This document shows positions 33,000 to 45,065 of a stretch of DNA of 64,000 bases, piece after piece (the first letter of the stretch is position 1; each line of letters starts with the position of its first letter). The notes beneath the pieces are model-generated. The model worked only from the letters and a program-made list of their open reading frames with translations, was not told the DNA's origin and made no database searches. Both the position numbers and the translations under genes were made by a program. Source of the DNA: Aldrovandia affinis (taxonomy: Eukaryota; Chordata; Actinopteri; Notacanthiformes; Halosauridae); the NCBI GenBank assembly GCA_029706075.1, contig JAINUG010000026.1, positions 1,471,001 to 1,535,000 of the forward strand, read 5' to 3'.

Positions 33000-34250
33000 G
33001 ATTTATTTTTATTTTTATTGTGGTTAGTAACAGTCATAGTCATTCCTAGTGCAAAAACATTCAATATAAACACATCGACTCATTGTGCCACGAGGTTTTT
33101 AAGTAATGATCACAGACGGTCAGGACTTCAGTTTAACATCTCATAACAAAAATATGGTGTCTCCTAAAGCACAGTGTCCCAATCACTTCACAGAATAGTT
33201 AGCTAGTGAACTAGCTAGCCTGGAAGTGGGTTGCACTTGACCCACTAAAAAAAACAATAGTTCATCATTTTTATCTCCAGAAATTTGTTATTAATTTTAA
33301 CTAGCTAGCTAGTTGATACCTTGCAGACAACCAACATTTTTTGTTGTCATGGTTTCTTCCATTATTCATAATTATCTGTTCGAATCCATTCAGTTCATTA
33401 TTTTAGATTTCCCTAAACTCATTATTAATGGTCTCTCTATCTAATGAATCAATCATTGCTTAATCAACCAGGCAGTTGCCATGTTATTTGTTAAACTAGA
33501 GAAGTTTCAGAGACATGTATCAATATTTCATCTGAATTACAGGCAATGGAACCCGGTCTCGTAAGATGCAGGGTCCTAGTAATACAAAACATTGTTTCAT
33601 GAAGCCACACTTATCTTTCTTTGTACTCAAGTGTACAGTTCTTGTGGGTCTTGTTTTAACGGATTATTGTGCGGAGACAGAATAGCCTGTCAATGCTGCT
33701 CCAGAACCACATTCATCATCTAGCTTGGCAAAGCTGGGGAACCTTCCTCTCAACAAACAAACCCCAAAACATAAATGTATGTGTGTGTTTACAAAACGTG
33801 CAAATGTGTTTGCTTGCATAGAGATTGATTTCAGAGAGCAGGAAGACAGGGAATGCTAGTACATGCCACAGATATGGGATGGCTCTTGTTCTCCCAGGCC
33901 ACAGTATGAGAACAAGAGACATGCTGGAAGATGGAAACAGTACTGTACTGCTTTTCATCAGAAGGTCAGAGAAGTCAGGCTAACATATCGATCATGGTGT
34001 TTCAATTTTTCAGGAAACAGCAATGAACCTTCTGTGAGATTGAAACACTCACAAATTACAGTAAACCTAATCAATAAAGTATTAATTTCACATGGAGTAG
34101 ATTAAAATCAATAAAAAATGAAACTCTTCCCTTGGTTGGTGGGGTAATGGGTTATTTTCTGTAATATCTTGTTTTTCCTTAATTCATTTTCATTACAGTT
34201 TACTCATAGACTAATAATAAAAAGAGACAGTTAACAGGTATTGGGTCTCT
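33000..34250. other. Unassigned sequence
   Basis: No recognisable genes; CTAGCTAGCTAG near 33301 belongs to the recurrent GCTAGC signal. Confidence 0.3.
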
Positions 34251-34255
34251 CAAGC

Positions 34256-34389
34256 TCATTCATTCATTCATTCATTCATTATATAACCCGCTTATTCCTG
34301 GTCAGGGTCACGGGGGGCTGGAGCCTATCCCAGCAGGCATTGGGCGAGAAGCAGGAATACATCCTGGACAGGTCGCCAATCCATCGCAG
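34256..34389 (-). mobile_element. SINE family A, copy 2, 3' part
   Basis: On + it starts with CATT repeats and continues CCGCTTATTCCTGGTCAGGG and GGAGCCTATCCCAGCA, the reverse complement of the 3' half of copies at 14442 and 56687. The tRNA-like half is missing. Confidence 0.85.
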
Positions 34390-35592
34390 TCTCTCCAGGT
34401 CACATCTGTTAAATGTATGTGAGGGGATTTGTCCCCACAAAACCACAGCAGGGCATATAATAGCACACGTGGACACTTCTGTAACATGCACAATGGCAGT
34501 TGTGTGTATTAAATATCACAGATGTTTTATCACTTTATTTTCCTGTGCCTAATCCTTCATGTATATTGCGGCAGTTTGCTGAGCTTGGTGTTAATTGTGC
34601 TGCCCCTTTAAGGAATGGCGGCTTGGACTGAGTGCTAAAGAGACTACAAATTCTATAAGGTGGTTGCATACTTGGCCACATGTCAGCATGCGCCAGCTGA
34701 TTAGTGTTTGCAATGAGCCATGTACTCCATTTGAAGGGATGTGAATCAGCAGGGGTGAGGGACAGAGAATAAAGTTGGCACTCTTTGTTGGAGGGAAAGT
34801 GTGGGTATTTGGACAAGCCACTTTTCACCAAGAATGTTTTGTCCCGTTTGGAGGAAGAACACATTTAGGTGGTTACACAGGATCGGAAATTAACCAAGTA
34901 AATGCACTGGGTGTCCTACACAGTTTGTAATGACAAATATTGTAATTTATTTTCCCAAATAAATAGTTGCAGTAAGGAATGTCAGTGACAGTTAGGCACA
35001 TGTGAGAGCTGGGATGTTTTTTTGTTTTCTTGTTTGTAGTACTTTTGCTATGCCATTATCAGTCATAATTTAAGCTTTTTCCTGTAAATATGCAATAAGA
35101 TATGCCATAAGATCAACAAGAAGACATTCTATTTTGGACTGCTCACTTGCCTTCATATGATTAAAACCATGAAAGCCAAAACCTGAAGGCCCACACTTAA
35201 GTATTTTAATACTTCATATATTGTCTAATTCATTATTATATTATTATTATTATTTTTATTTTTTTACAAAATTACATAGAATATCACTAAACCAAAAAAT
35301 ATATTCTTTGTGCTCAGAAAACAATTATTAAAGTTGGCATTTGACCATATTTATTGTTTGTGTGTGATGCTGTTAGTTCCTAACAAGAAACCTTGTTCTG
35401 ACAAGATTACTGATAGATGGAGTGGGGAGGGGGTTACACTCTTAATTTCAGTGTAACTTCTTTCTCTGTTATTGGATAGCACACATTTTTACTCATATTT
35501 GTAGATGGGTGACAATGCAAGAACAAAGTGGAAACCAGTAATATCTCATTTTCCAGCCCCGATACCACTTCATTTCAGTGTAACTACTGTAC
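34390..35592. other. Unassigned sequence
   Basis: No recognisable feature; a TTATTATTATTATT run lies near 35236. Confidence 0.3.
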
Positions 35593-35771
35593 ATTTACAT
35601 TTTACATTTTAAGCATTTAGCAGACGCTCTTATCCAGAGCGACTTACAAGATGTGCATTAATACATGGTAGGAACAATCATAGTTGGCGCAAGAAAATCA
35701 TGGTTCGTGCAAGGCTACTGTCTCAGTTACTGGGTAACAAACCGTAGAAGGGTAGCAACAACAGTGCTTTT
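35593..35771 (-). repeat. L2-type tail of an older minus-strand repeat
   Basis: CATTTAGCAGACGCTC and TTATCCAGAGCGACTTAC are the complement of the L2/SINE tail seen elsewhere. The SINE at 35772-36151 was inserted beside it. Confidence 0.6.
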
Positions 35772-36151
35772 AAAAATTTTTTTTTATATAATTGTATTTT
35801 TCAGGTTTTTCTCCTAATTTGGTAGCCAATTACCCGTGTGCTTAGTTCAATTCCCCTTCCCTCATAGTTCACTGCCGTAGTCCTGTGACCGGCAGTGACA
35901 AGGGCGAAGCGCTGCCTCCTCAGAGACAACACTCGTCATGCCGTCGACTGTAATTCCGGTACCCCAGAACCACTCCTTTGCCCAGCAAACTGTGTGTGTC
36001 GGCTTCCCTCCCCCCTCCCTGGAGTGGACAGCCAATTGCCGCCCCGATGGCACTCCCGACCAGAGCCAACTCTGGCGCGACGGGGAATCGAACCCCGGTC
36101 GCGTGGCCAGCGTCGGACGTTGAAACCAGTAAACCACGTGAGAGGCCTGAA
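35772..36151 (-). mobile_element. tRNA-derived SINE, family B, with 12-bp duplication
   Basis: AACAGTGCTTTT flanks both sides (35760-35771 and 36152-36163). On the minus strand the head near 36147 has CACGTGGTTTACTGG (A-box region) and GGGGTTCGATTCCCC (perfect B box) near 36090. The body is GC-rich. The tail is A/T-rich and ends at a T-run on + near 35775. It creates several open frames on both strands that are not genes. Confidence 0.85.
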
Positions 36152-36163
36152 AACAGTGCTTTT

Positions 36164-36740
36164 TTACATGGTAACATTGAAATGACCTTTCAGTTGGCTA
36201 GTACAAGTTCCATGGTAAAAACCTGCTGATTATTTTAAGTAATTACACAGAAACTCCCATTCAGCTAACCTAGTAATATCACAGAAATTATATTTCTTGT
36301 TACTTGTAATTACCATGTTTTTATCATGTTATTACCCACTTATTCTGAGCTATAAAATAAAGGGCTATCAATATGCCAATCATTAAAATCCATCGCAGTT
36401 TATTGGCTGTGAAATTATGAACTAGATTTACACTCATTATTATGAACTAGATGTACACTCATTATTTTATATTTTATATTATATGGTGCAACTGGAATAT
36501 AGTTCATGCTACTTGACTAACCAATTATTGCTCAGGGTTTTATTGGGAATTTACACATGAAAAAATGGAGGAAATGATGCATAGCTGGTGCAAGCTGCAA
36601 AATGTGAGACATGCCATCTCTGTTGCAAACAAGTTACTATCCACACTATCCTTGCCTTTGACTCATTCTTAAGAACGTTGGCACTTACAGATGGAATGTT
36701 AAATGCATTTCTTGGAGGGTGAAATATTGCCTAGAGTTTG
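36164..36740. other. Unassigned sequence
   Basis: No recognisable feature before the Tc1 fragment. Confidence 0.3.
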
Positions 36741-37521
36741 CGCTGTGGGAGACATGTGGCATGTGGGAGACTCTCAAACCAAGTGGAGGAAGGTTCTATG
36801 GTGCGATGAGACTAAGATTGAACTTTTTGGCATCAATGTTAGGCGCTATTTTTGGCACAAGCCTAACACTGCACCTCATACCAAGAACACTATCCCTACC
36901 GTGAAACATGGTGGTGGGACCTTGATGATATGAGGATGCGTCTCTGCTTCAGGGACTGGAGAAATTGTCAAAATAGAGGGCGAGATGAATGACGCAAGAT
37001 ATAAACAAATCCTGGAGGAAAATCTGCTGCAACCTGCAAGAGACCTGGGACTTGGGAGAAGATTCATATTCTGGCAGGACAATGACTCAGCAAAAGCCAT
37101 ATTAGAGTGGTTTTAGAGTGGCCCAGAGCTCAATCCTATTCAGAATCTGTGGAAAGATTAGAAAAATGCTGTTCACTACCGGTCCCCATCCAACCTGATG
37201 GAGTTCTAATAATTTTGTAAAGAACAATGGGTGAAAATTGCCATGTCCAGATGTGCAAAGCTGGTAGATACTTAGTCAAATAGACACACAGCTCTAATTG
37301 CAGCTAAAGGTGCTTCTACGAAGTATTAAGTCAAGGGGGTGAACACTTATGTAATCAATTATTATCTGTTTTTTATTTGTAATTAATTCAGAAAATAGTT
37401 TTAATTTAACATTATGTTGATCAGTGGCAAGAAATCCGAATTAAACCCATTTTGATTCCAAGAAGTAAGACAATAAAATGTGAAAAATGCCAAAGAGCAT
37501 GAAAACTTTTTATACCCACTA
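36741..37521 (+). pseudogene. Tc1-like transposase, C-terminal two thirds, with right inverted repeat
   Basis: Coding debris: HVGDSQTKWRKVLWCDETKI (first catalytic Asp), ELFGINVRRYFW, TIPTVKHGGGTLMI, a stop, GCVSASGTGEIVKIEG, ILEENLLQPARDLGLGRRF, FWQDND (second Asp), a small deletion, ELNPIQNLWKD (the catalytic Glu position reads Gln, as NPIQN for NPIEN), and CAKLVDT to KGASTKY. Five or more stops are present. The right arm 37330-37521 is the partner of 31863-32080. The N-terminal DNA-binding domain is missing. The two arms may be one element broken apart or two separate copies. Confidence 0.85.
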
Positions 37522-38735
37522 TGGGTGTGAGGTAAGTATCTTTACAATGTGCAATTTGGTTTTATTCTTGTGAATTATTGTTGCTTTCAGAGTGAACACT
37601 GTTAAAATTGCCCATACTATAAAGATGTATTTAAAGGTGACTGTGCCAGCCCCATACACCCCGATCCTGACTCCTGCAGAAACCTCACTGCTAAACACGC
37701 TGCTAATTGTGGCTGATATTACTGAAGATATTACTGAAGTTTATAGTTTGTGGCAGTCTTCTTTCACATAATCACTTTTAATTAATACCCCACTCACCTG
37801 AGAAGAAGAGTACATGCATAGTTTCACAAACATGCAGTAATATGTTTGGATGGCTTTAATAAATTCCCCCCTTCAGTGGTTTATCATATTTCTTTAATAA
37901 ATTATTATAAGGTTATATTCAAAAGGTTTCCAACAAGATAAACATGTTTATAATGGATAGCAATAGCCTAGCATCAATCACATGCTCCTTCATGTATTAA
38001 TACATGATGATAGCCACCAATAAGTGAAATCCTCCGAGAAGGGCACAATTCTAAACTTCACAGGTGTAGGTTTCCTTTTCTAATCACAAGTAATTTTTTT
38101 GTGAGTGAATTATCTCAGCCCCAAGCCTGCTTTAGGAATTTCAGGCTAAACACACAAGATCTTAATGTTGAGATTGGTAAGAGACGGGTGGGCATCTCTA
38201 GACATTTCCGGTCCTTCTTCCCCCCTGCTGAATGCAAGCCATTACTGAGGGATTCGTGCTGTTACTAATGATGATGGTCACTCTCTCAGGCTTCCAGCCC
38301 TGTCCCTATTTACAGTCAGTGAATGAATCCTTGTACTCTCTCTGTCGTGAGGTTTTTCAGGCTGTGGGTCTCTAGAGGTTCCTGTAAAAGGTCTATGGGG
38401 TTTGAGGCAGCAGGTGGTCCTGACAGCCTCTATCTTAGGAAAGCAGATAATGAGAGCGTAGGTGTGTGAGAGAGACACATGGGCTTTCAGTCCTGTGAGA
38501 AACATCACTGCCACGGTGCGATGGAAGCTCTCCATCTACCCCCTGGAGAGAGGTGGAGAATTGTCCTCCTACAGCCTGACCCTGGAGAGATGGAAACATT
38601 GCAAAATTGGATATAAAAAACCTGTATTTTACTGCTGTAAAATTTGAAGATGTGGGCTGTCATATTTCACATTTTCCAGGTGGCAACAGAGTTCATCCCT
38701 AGGATATATGCTCTTAGCATGTAAGATATGGAAGT
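37522..38735. other. Unassigned sequence
   Basis: A GC-richer patch lies around 38270-38590 with open frames on both strands, none recognisable. Confidence 0.3.
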
Positions 38736-38739
38736 GGAA

Positions 38740-39120
38740 GTCAGAACAGCTAAGACCCTGGCCACCTTCAAGCGACGACTGAAGACTCACCTCTTCAGGG
38801 TGCACCTCTCCCCATAGTCCGGTTTTTGTTAACTTAGGTACGTAGTTGCTTAGTATTACACATGTCTACTTGTTTATGTATTGTATTAGGCTTAGGCATT
38901 ATTTTCTGCACTGATTTTCTGCTTTATTGCTACCTTTGAATTGTGGCTACAGATTTACCTACAGGGTCCTAGTTTAACCATGTGGTTGCTCCTAGCACCT
39001 TGGAACTGCACTTCCCGCTAGGGTGGCTTTCAGCTAAACTGTTCTTGATTATGGTTAACACTTTGTTGTACGTCGCTCTGGATAAGAGCGTCTGCCAAAT
39101 GCCTGTAATGTAATGTAATA
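38740..39120 (+). mobile_element. L2-type LINE 3' end
   Basis: Encodes RTAKTLATFKRRLKTHLF to a stop at 38815, the last residues of fish L2 ORF2, followed by a ~300-nt 3' UTR with GTCGCTCTGGATAAGAGC and CTGCCAAATGCCTGTAATG and a TGTAA repeat tail. It identifies the origin of the similar tails at 12740, 18800, 35593 and 42905. Confidence 0.85.
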
Positions 39121-39230
39121 TTCAAGCATTTTGATTTGGTGTTCCAGATCAATTCAGCTGCAATATGTATTGTCCTTCTCTTGAAAATATGCATGTACAT
39201 CATCCAAGATGGACAAAAGAAATCAGAAAT

Positions 39231-39621
39231 TAGTGCCCAACCAGACATGTCACCCTCTGTTATATAAGCCTCTACGACAGGGGCGCGGCTCCAGAATGTC
39301 CCATAAGTGTTCTATTGGGTTGAGATCTGGCAAATGAGACGTCCATGTTTTTATGCTCACTAAACCATTCAGTGACCACCTGTGCCCTGTGGATGGGGCT
39401 TTGTCCTCCCAAAATTAGCCACTCCCATAAGGATAAAAATGCTTCACCATAGGATGAAAGTGATCACAAAATACATTGTTTTGTATTTATTGGCATTTAC
39501 TTTGCCCTCTAAGGGGTTGAGTGGACGTACACCATGGCAGAAAAATGCATCCCACCCCATAACAGAGCTGCCAGACCCTTCATTTACTCAAGTGTTTCCT
39601 TTATTTAGGCAGTTACCTGTA
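39231..39621 (-). mobile_element. Tc1-derived element, family D copy 2
   Basis: Same edges as copy 1: AGTGCCCAACCAGACAT on the left and GCAGTTACCTGT on the right. The transposase-derived middle (SVMVWG region near 39560, FYPYGSG near 39435) is more decayed. It has short deletions relative to copy 1. Confidence 0.75.
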
Positions 39622-42600
39622 CTGTAACAGCTAATCTCTGCTTGCAGCACCTGAAGGTCACTCCAAGTGTTGATATGTGACTACCCCTTCTTGTTGAGGG
39701 CGCAGGGCATGCAATGATGTCAGAATGCCCTCTCTTGTCAAAATGGTGGCAGAGCGGTGATTGTCGCCTCCAGCTGGCACAAGTGTCTTTGGGGCTCCAG
39801 CCAGGGGACCTGTGTAGATCTGTTACATCCATGAACAGCTGGCGAATCCTGCTGCATTGCCATCAAGCAGATGTTCCTGTCATTTTCACTCTCCTCATCC
39901 GTGACCCCAGACCGCCACGCGCTCAGCTGCCAGGGCAGAGAGGAAATTGAGAGGGCCGCAAAGGGCCACTGAGTGTGGCACGTCACTCATAAATACAGAA
40001 ATAACACCATGCGGTAAAGATTTAACCGCCGTCTCTTGGTTCCACAGCACTATTGCCTTGTGCCTCTTGTGGGGTGAAGCAGATGTTTTCTGTAGGTCTT
40101 GTGGAATGGAAGCTCCAGGTGTTCTTATATAATGTCATAGAAAAGGCCGTTAGACCAACACAGTTCAATTTCTTTCAAGGACAAATTAAAAAGAAAGAAA
40201 AAAATAATGTATTATATTTACTGATCTCAAATTAATGAATGTGCAATTTTTTTCATATGCATTTTGTTCCATTTCATTAATTTGGGTTTTTGTCAACAGC
40301 GTGCCAATTTCACACTTTGAGTCTAACACAATCACTGTGATGATTGGGTTTGCTCAAATTTCTGATACAATGAAAGGATCTAAAGTGGAGAAAAACGAAG
40401 GAAAACAAATCAATAAGTAATGTTGCTCTGTGACAAACAGCATTAGATACACAGCGAATTTCAGTATCCATTGAGGAATTACCACCTAAGAAATTCTACA
40501 GTATTTATGTGTAGTTGTTGAATGCAATTAATGTAAAATGGCAGTGATATAATTAACACTCCCATCAGTTATGGCGAACTACTGTTGCCTCAAAGCATTA
40601 GGTAAGTACTCAGACACTCAGTAATTATTTGACATAATTATAAGGAAAAAGCTAAATGCCAGAATACAGAACAGTAATTATTATGTAATACTGTGGTAAA
40701 GGCAAGTACACATTTGCCCCTACTAATCAAAGTTTCCTCATATTGACCAGGGGAGAATGGCATGGATGTGTGTAATACATTTTGTCACCTTCAGCATGGT
40801 CAGTGGTAATCTCTGGCATTGTCACCTCCAGTGTACTCATGCCCAATGTGGTCATTTCAAGTGTGGTAATATCCTGAGAGAGATACATTTTCAATGGCAC
40901 TGTGGTCTGGTCTATTCAATCCAGTTTCCCCCGGAAATAAAACCTGCATTCCATTTCTTCCACCTCATTGGCTTGTCTCATCATCTGGATTCACCTATTA
41001 AAAATTCCGCCAATGGGAAGTTTATGAGAAATAAAGTTCTGGGCTCATATTTTGCATATTTATACAGATATGATCATTATGTGGTTATTACAGAAATTGA
41101 TCAAATCATCACTCATCTGCAGATCTTGGCCCACATCACTGTATAACCAGGGCTATAATTTGGTCATGGAGATTGTGGAAAACATTAAATTAAGATTAAA
41201 TTAAGAAAAACTGAATAAAAGTAGGCCTGGCTCAATCACTGAAAGCATTGTCAATTATTTGTATGTGATTCTACTTTGTTGCTAAGCCAGTAAGATATCC
41301 CAGGTTGAGTTGAGTGTTAGAAGTAAGCATTGAGTTGCCAGAGTTGAAAAAAGCCAATTAGCAGCACATTTCCTGATGCTTCAAGAAGGGGATTCTTGGG
41401 ACTCAAAGGCAATATTTGGTGGCGGATTGATAGTCTGTACAGCATGTAATGCCTTGATAGATTACAAGAGAAAAGCAAGTTGCAACAAACATCTTGAAAG
41501 TGCTTTGCATAAATAAGCTTGCGAATTTGGCAGGACAAAGTACTTCAGTGGTGAGACTGACAACCGTGTTGCTAAGAAATCCCATGTGAAAATAGCAATA
41601 AAATTGAAATCTGTACAGCTTGACTGGTTCTAATAAATATGATCAACAGGCTGCCAGGTTTTGAGTGTTTGAGCCGAGATTAACCACTGACATTACAGGA
41701 CGAAATGTATTTGAATATATTTGTATGTTTTTTTGGATACTGCCCATTATAACACATAGGTGGTAAGTGCCTGTTAACATGTTTTTAAAACAAAATGTTC
41801 CACACTTTTTACATTTTATGGAAGGGGTCTGGCGGCCCTCCCCACAAAACGTTTTTTGCTTACTAAATGTAATTTCCTGCATTTTTACAATATTTAACAT
41901 GAGTGCACTTCTAGTATAGTATTGGAGGTCTAGATTAGATTAGATGCTATAATATGCCTCTGTATCACATTTGAATGGAAATTGGTTTTAAAAAGACATC
42001 TCCAACCCTCAATATGCCTTGGCCAGAAAAAAACATTTTTTTGTGTAATATGAGCCATGTTTTAAAATTCTCCCAATGTTCTTCCAGACTAATTATCCTT
42101 CATTTTGCACCATCCAACATTACATCACCATTTATGCAAACAAACCAATATATCTGTTTCAAGACTGCTTGCTTGCTCCTTGAAACTATATTTATTTAAT
42201 TGAGCCCATGCAACCATATATGTGTATATTTGTTCAGATTATTTTCAGATAATCAATCATTTCTTCTTTTTTGAGTATATAAACCACTTCATGAGTTTGG
42301 AAGTTGAAAAATACATGAATCATACTCATGTCATAAACCATTGTTCTTTTTCTGTTTTAATTTTTGTTTTAATTTTATGTCTGATTTTATATACAGAATT
42401 TGTATATCTGCAGTTACAGTTCAAATTTCTGGAAGAACTATCACATTATGTATGGTGATATTAATGATTAGCAGATTTCTATCTTTTACATAACCCAAAC
42501 GTGTCCCCTTTATGTGAATTAGCTTACATGAAATACATTTAAAATAAATAATTTGGAGCTGTTGCTTGTGCTCCTCCATTATTCTCCCAGTCTCTTGCAC

Positions 42601-42900
42601 AGGTATTGATGCACACTGTTCCATTTAAAATGCAAAGTAAAGTAAGCAGTGAATTATCAGTTGTATATATAGAAACGTCTGCCTGCTTTCTATAGCTAGA
42701 CATATAGCTACAGCTTTCTTAACTAAATATTAGCAAACTGATGCATGTTTCACGAGCTGGGTAACATGCGGCAGCTAAGCAAACAGCAGAGTTGAAACAT
42801 TCAACTGTGCTAAAGCTAGCAAATGTTAGTAACTGGCTAGCCACTAGCAACTGTTGTGTCAGTAGCTAGTCAAGGAAGTTTAAAAAGCTAAAAAACCTTT
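39622..42900. other. Unassigned sequence
   Basis: A GC-richer patch at about 39700-39960 shows no recognisable protein on either strand. The rest is AT-rich intergenic or intronic sequence. I see no repeats with clear ends. Confidence 0.3.
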
Positions 42901-42904
42901 CAAA

Positions 42905-43060
42905 TTCATTACATTACATTGCAGGCATTTAGCAGATGCTCTTATCCAGAGCGACTTATGCAGTTTACATTTCAATCCATTTATACAGCTGGATATTTAC
43001 TGAAGCAGTTCAGGTTAAGTACCTTGCTCCAGGGTGCAATGGCAGTCCTTGTAGCTAGTA
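42905..43060 (-). mobile_element. SINE/L2-tail repeat, truncated
   Basis: On + it begins CATTACATTACATTGCAGG, then ATTTAGCAGATGCTC and TTATCCAGAGCGACTT, then GTACCTTGCTCCAGGG and TGCAATGGCAG. The latter half is the body of a fish tRNA-SINE; the tRNA head expected beyond 43060 is missing. Confidence 0.7.
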
Positions 43061-45065
43061 TGTTTAGCTACCCTAAGTATGCTACTGACAACAGCTGTGG
43101 CAAGTAACAGGCTAGCTAGCTTAAGTCACATTTACTGTGCATAGTTCTTCCACATACTGCTTTCGGATAACTTTTCCCCAGCTCCTCTTGGCTCTTGAAA
43201 TATGGTTCCCCTACATTCCTCACAATCTTTCATTATTTGTCTTTCCAGGTGTTAACATTTTTTAAATATCTTTTTTTGCCTACATACAAACACATTTATA
43301 CTTCCGCAGACAAGTACAGCATCTGCCCCTCCATTCTCAGAAATGTACATATGTTTTATCCACACAAGCCAAATTTAAAATACTGGGGTACCGTCACAAT
43401 TTAGAGAGGGTATCAAATAATGACATGTCATGTTTATCTCGATTTTCACAAAATATGCACATATGCAATTTTTCGTTGCATCGGCTCAATTATATAATTA
43501 TTATTATACGTTAGAAGATTTTCACAATGGCATGCATTAAGCACTGACATCAGCATACATAAAATAACAAGAAAACAGAAATAAAGTAGTGATAATAAGT
43601 AGTAAAACATAACCCCCCCACACACACACACACAACAAGACCTGTTTATGTCTAAATGAAATGCATTAGCCAAACTGACTAAAACATAAGATGTAACACT
43701 AACTAGTTCACTATGAGCCACTTTTATTTTTACATCTAGCCAGCTGAAAAACTAAATACTTCTGTGGAAGCCTCATTGGCTGGACGCAGTCCACAACATC
43801 AGGTTACACTCTTTCTGGTGCTTACATGTTACCTGTTACAATAAAGTTGTTTTATTAAGACGTAAACTCATTTACTCAGTGTAAACCCATCTGCTCACTT
43901 TTACATTTGATTAAGGAGGAAGCAAATGTGTTTTCAGTCAGGAAAAAACTATATTAATGAAGCTAAATACAATGGTTGGTTTGATGTTCGAGGAAATAAG
44001 CAATGTGACTTTGGATGGTAGTGGTACAAAAATAAATAACTTAAGTAAACCACTCACTAGTGGCGGTTTGGGATAATACCTATGTATGGCATGTCATACA
44101 CCCAAACAGTAGCCCAGCAATCGCTACAGAGATTGCCCAGAGATTGCTACACTATTCTATCATGCTAGCTATCAAGCATTAGCGGTTTTAGTTAGATGGC
44201 TGGCTAGCTAGCTAGATTGTCCACAACATTGCTCACCTAGGAAAATTGTATCATGACAAATCAGTCTACAAGTTAATTCTGACATAGCTACATGTTACAG
44301 AAAAAATCTGTGAAAAATTCATTGATTCATCACTCACTTTGTCTTGAAAATATGCCCAAATATCCATCTTAATTTTTTTGACATTTTGAACTGCTGCGTG
44401 TACTGATAATACTTTATACTGCCAGCCATGTGAAAGAAAGCCTGTTCTAGCTTCCAAATCATGTAGACGCCTCGGCCACATCAACAAATCTCTGCATTAG
44501 TTCTACCGAGAGTAAAACATGCCTACAGTTCCAAAAGTGGCCACAGATTCCACATGGTCCTTCTAGAGACATGTTTTTAGTCATATGTATAGTTGAAGTA
44601 GTCTACTTAAATTATCGTGAATGTGGTAGGGACAAAAATACATTCTCCAAAAAGCGATAGGAAGATTTGTGAGTTGTGAGATGTAAATTCAGCGGCAGGA
44701 AATCCTGGCTGACGCATATGCACACGACCCCTGGTTGGATGAAGCCAACTGTCCCCTACCACTATGGACTCCTCATAGTCAGCTAATGATGCAACCCAGG
44801 CGCAAACCTTGTCTAAACTATAGGGCCTAGTCCACGTTTGCTGCAAATGCCTTTACCAACTGAGCCATTTCAGAACTCTGTGAAAGATTTTTTGGGGATA
44901 TCCTGAAGTGCTGACGACATATGTGATATTTACACAGTAGGTTTTCCGATTTCTGATAGAATTAAGCTGTACCAAAGCAAAGACACAAATACACTATATT
45001 ACAAAATTGTCTTGGCAGTATGAGAATGAATCAACAACAGAAAACTGGAAACTGTTGGGATCTAA
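43061..45065. other. Unassigned sequence with GCTAGC clusters
   Basis: A short (CA)n run at 43617-43635 and GGCTGGCTAGCTAGCTAG near 44200. No recognisable gene. Confidence 0.3.

Noticed and set aside
35862-36229. Overlapping open frames on both strands
   Set aside because: They fall within or beside the GC-rich tRNA-derived SINE with clear target duplications.
38278-38647. Possible host exons on either strand
   Set aside because: GC-rich open frames without recognisable domain or consistent splice sites.
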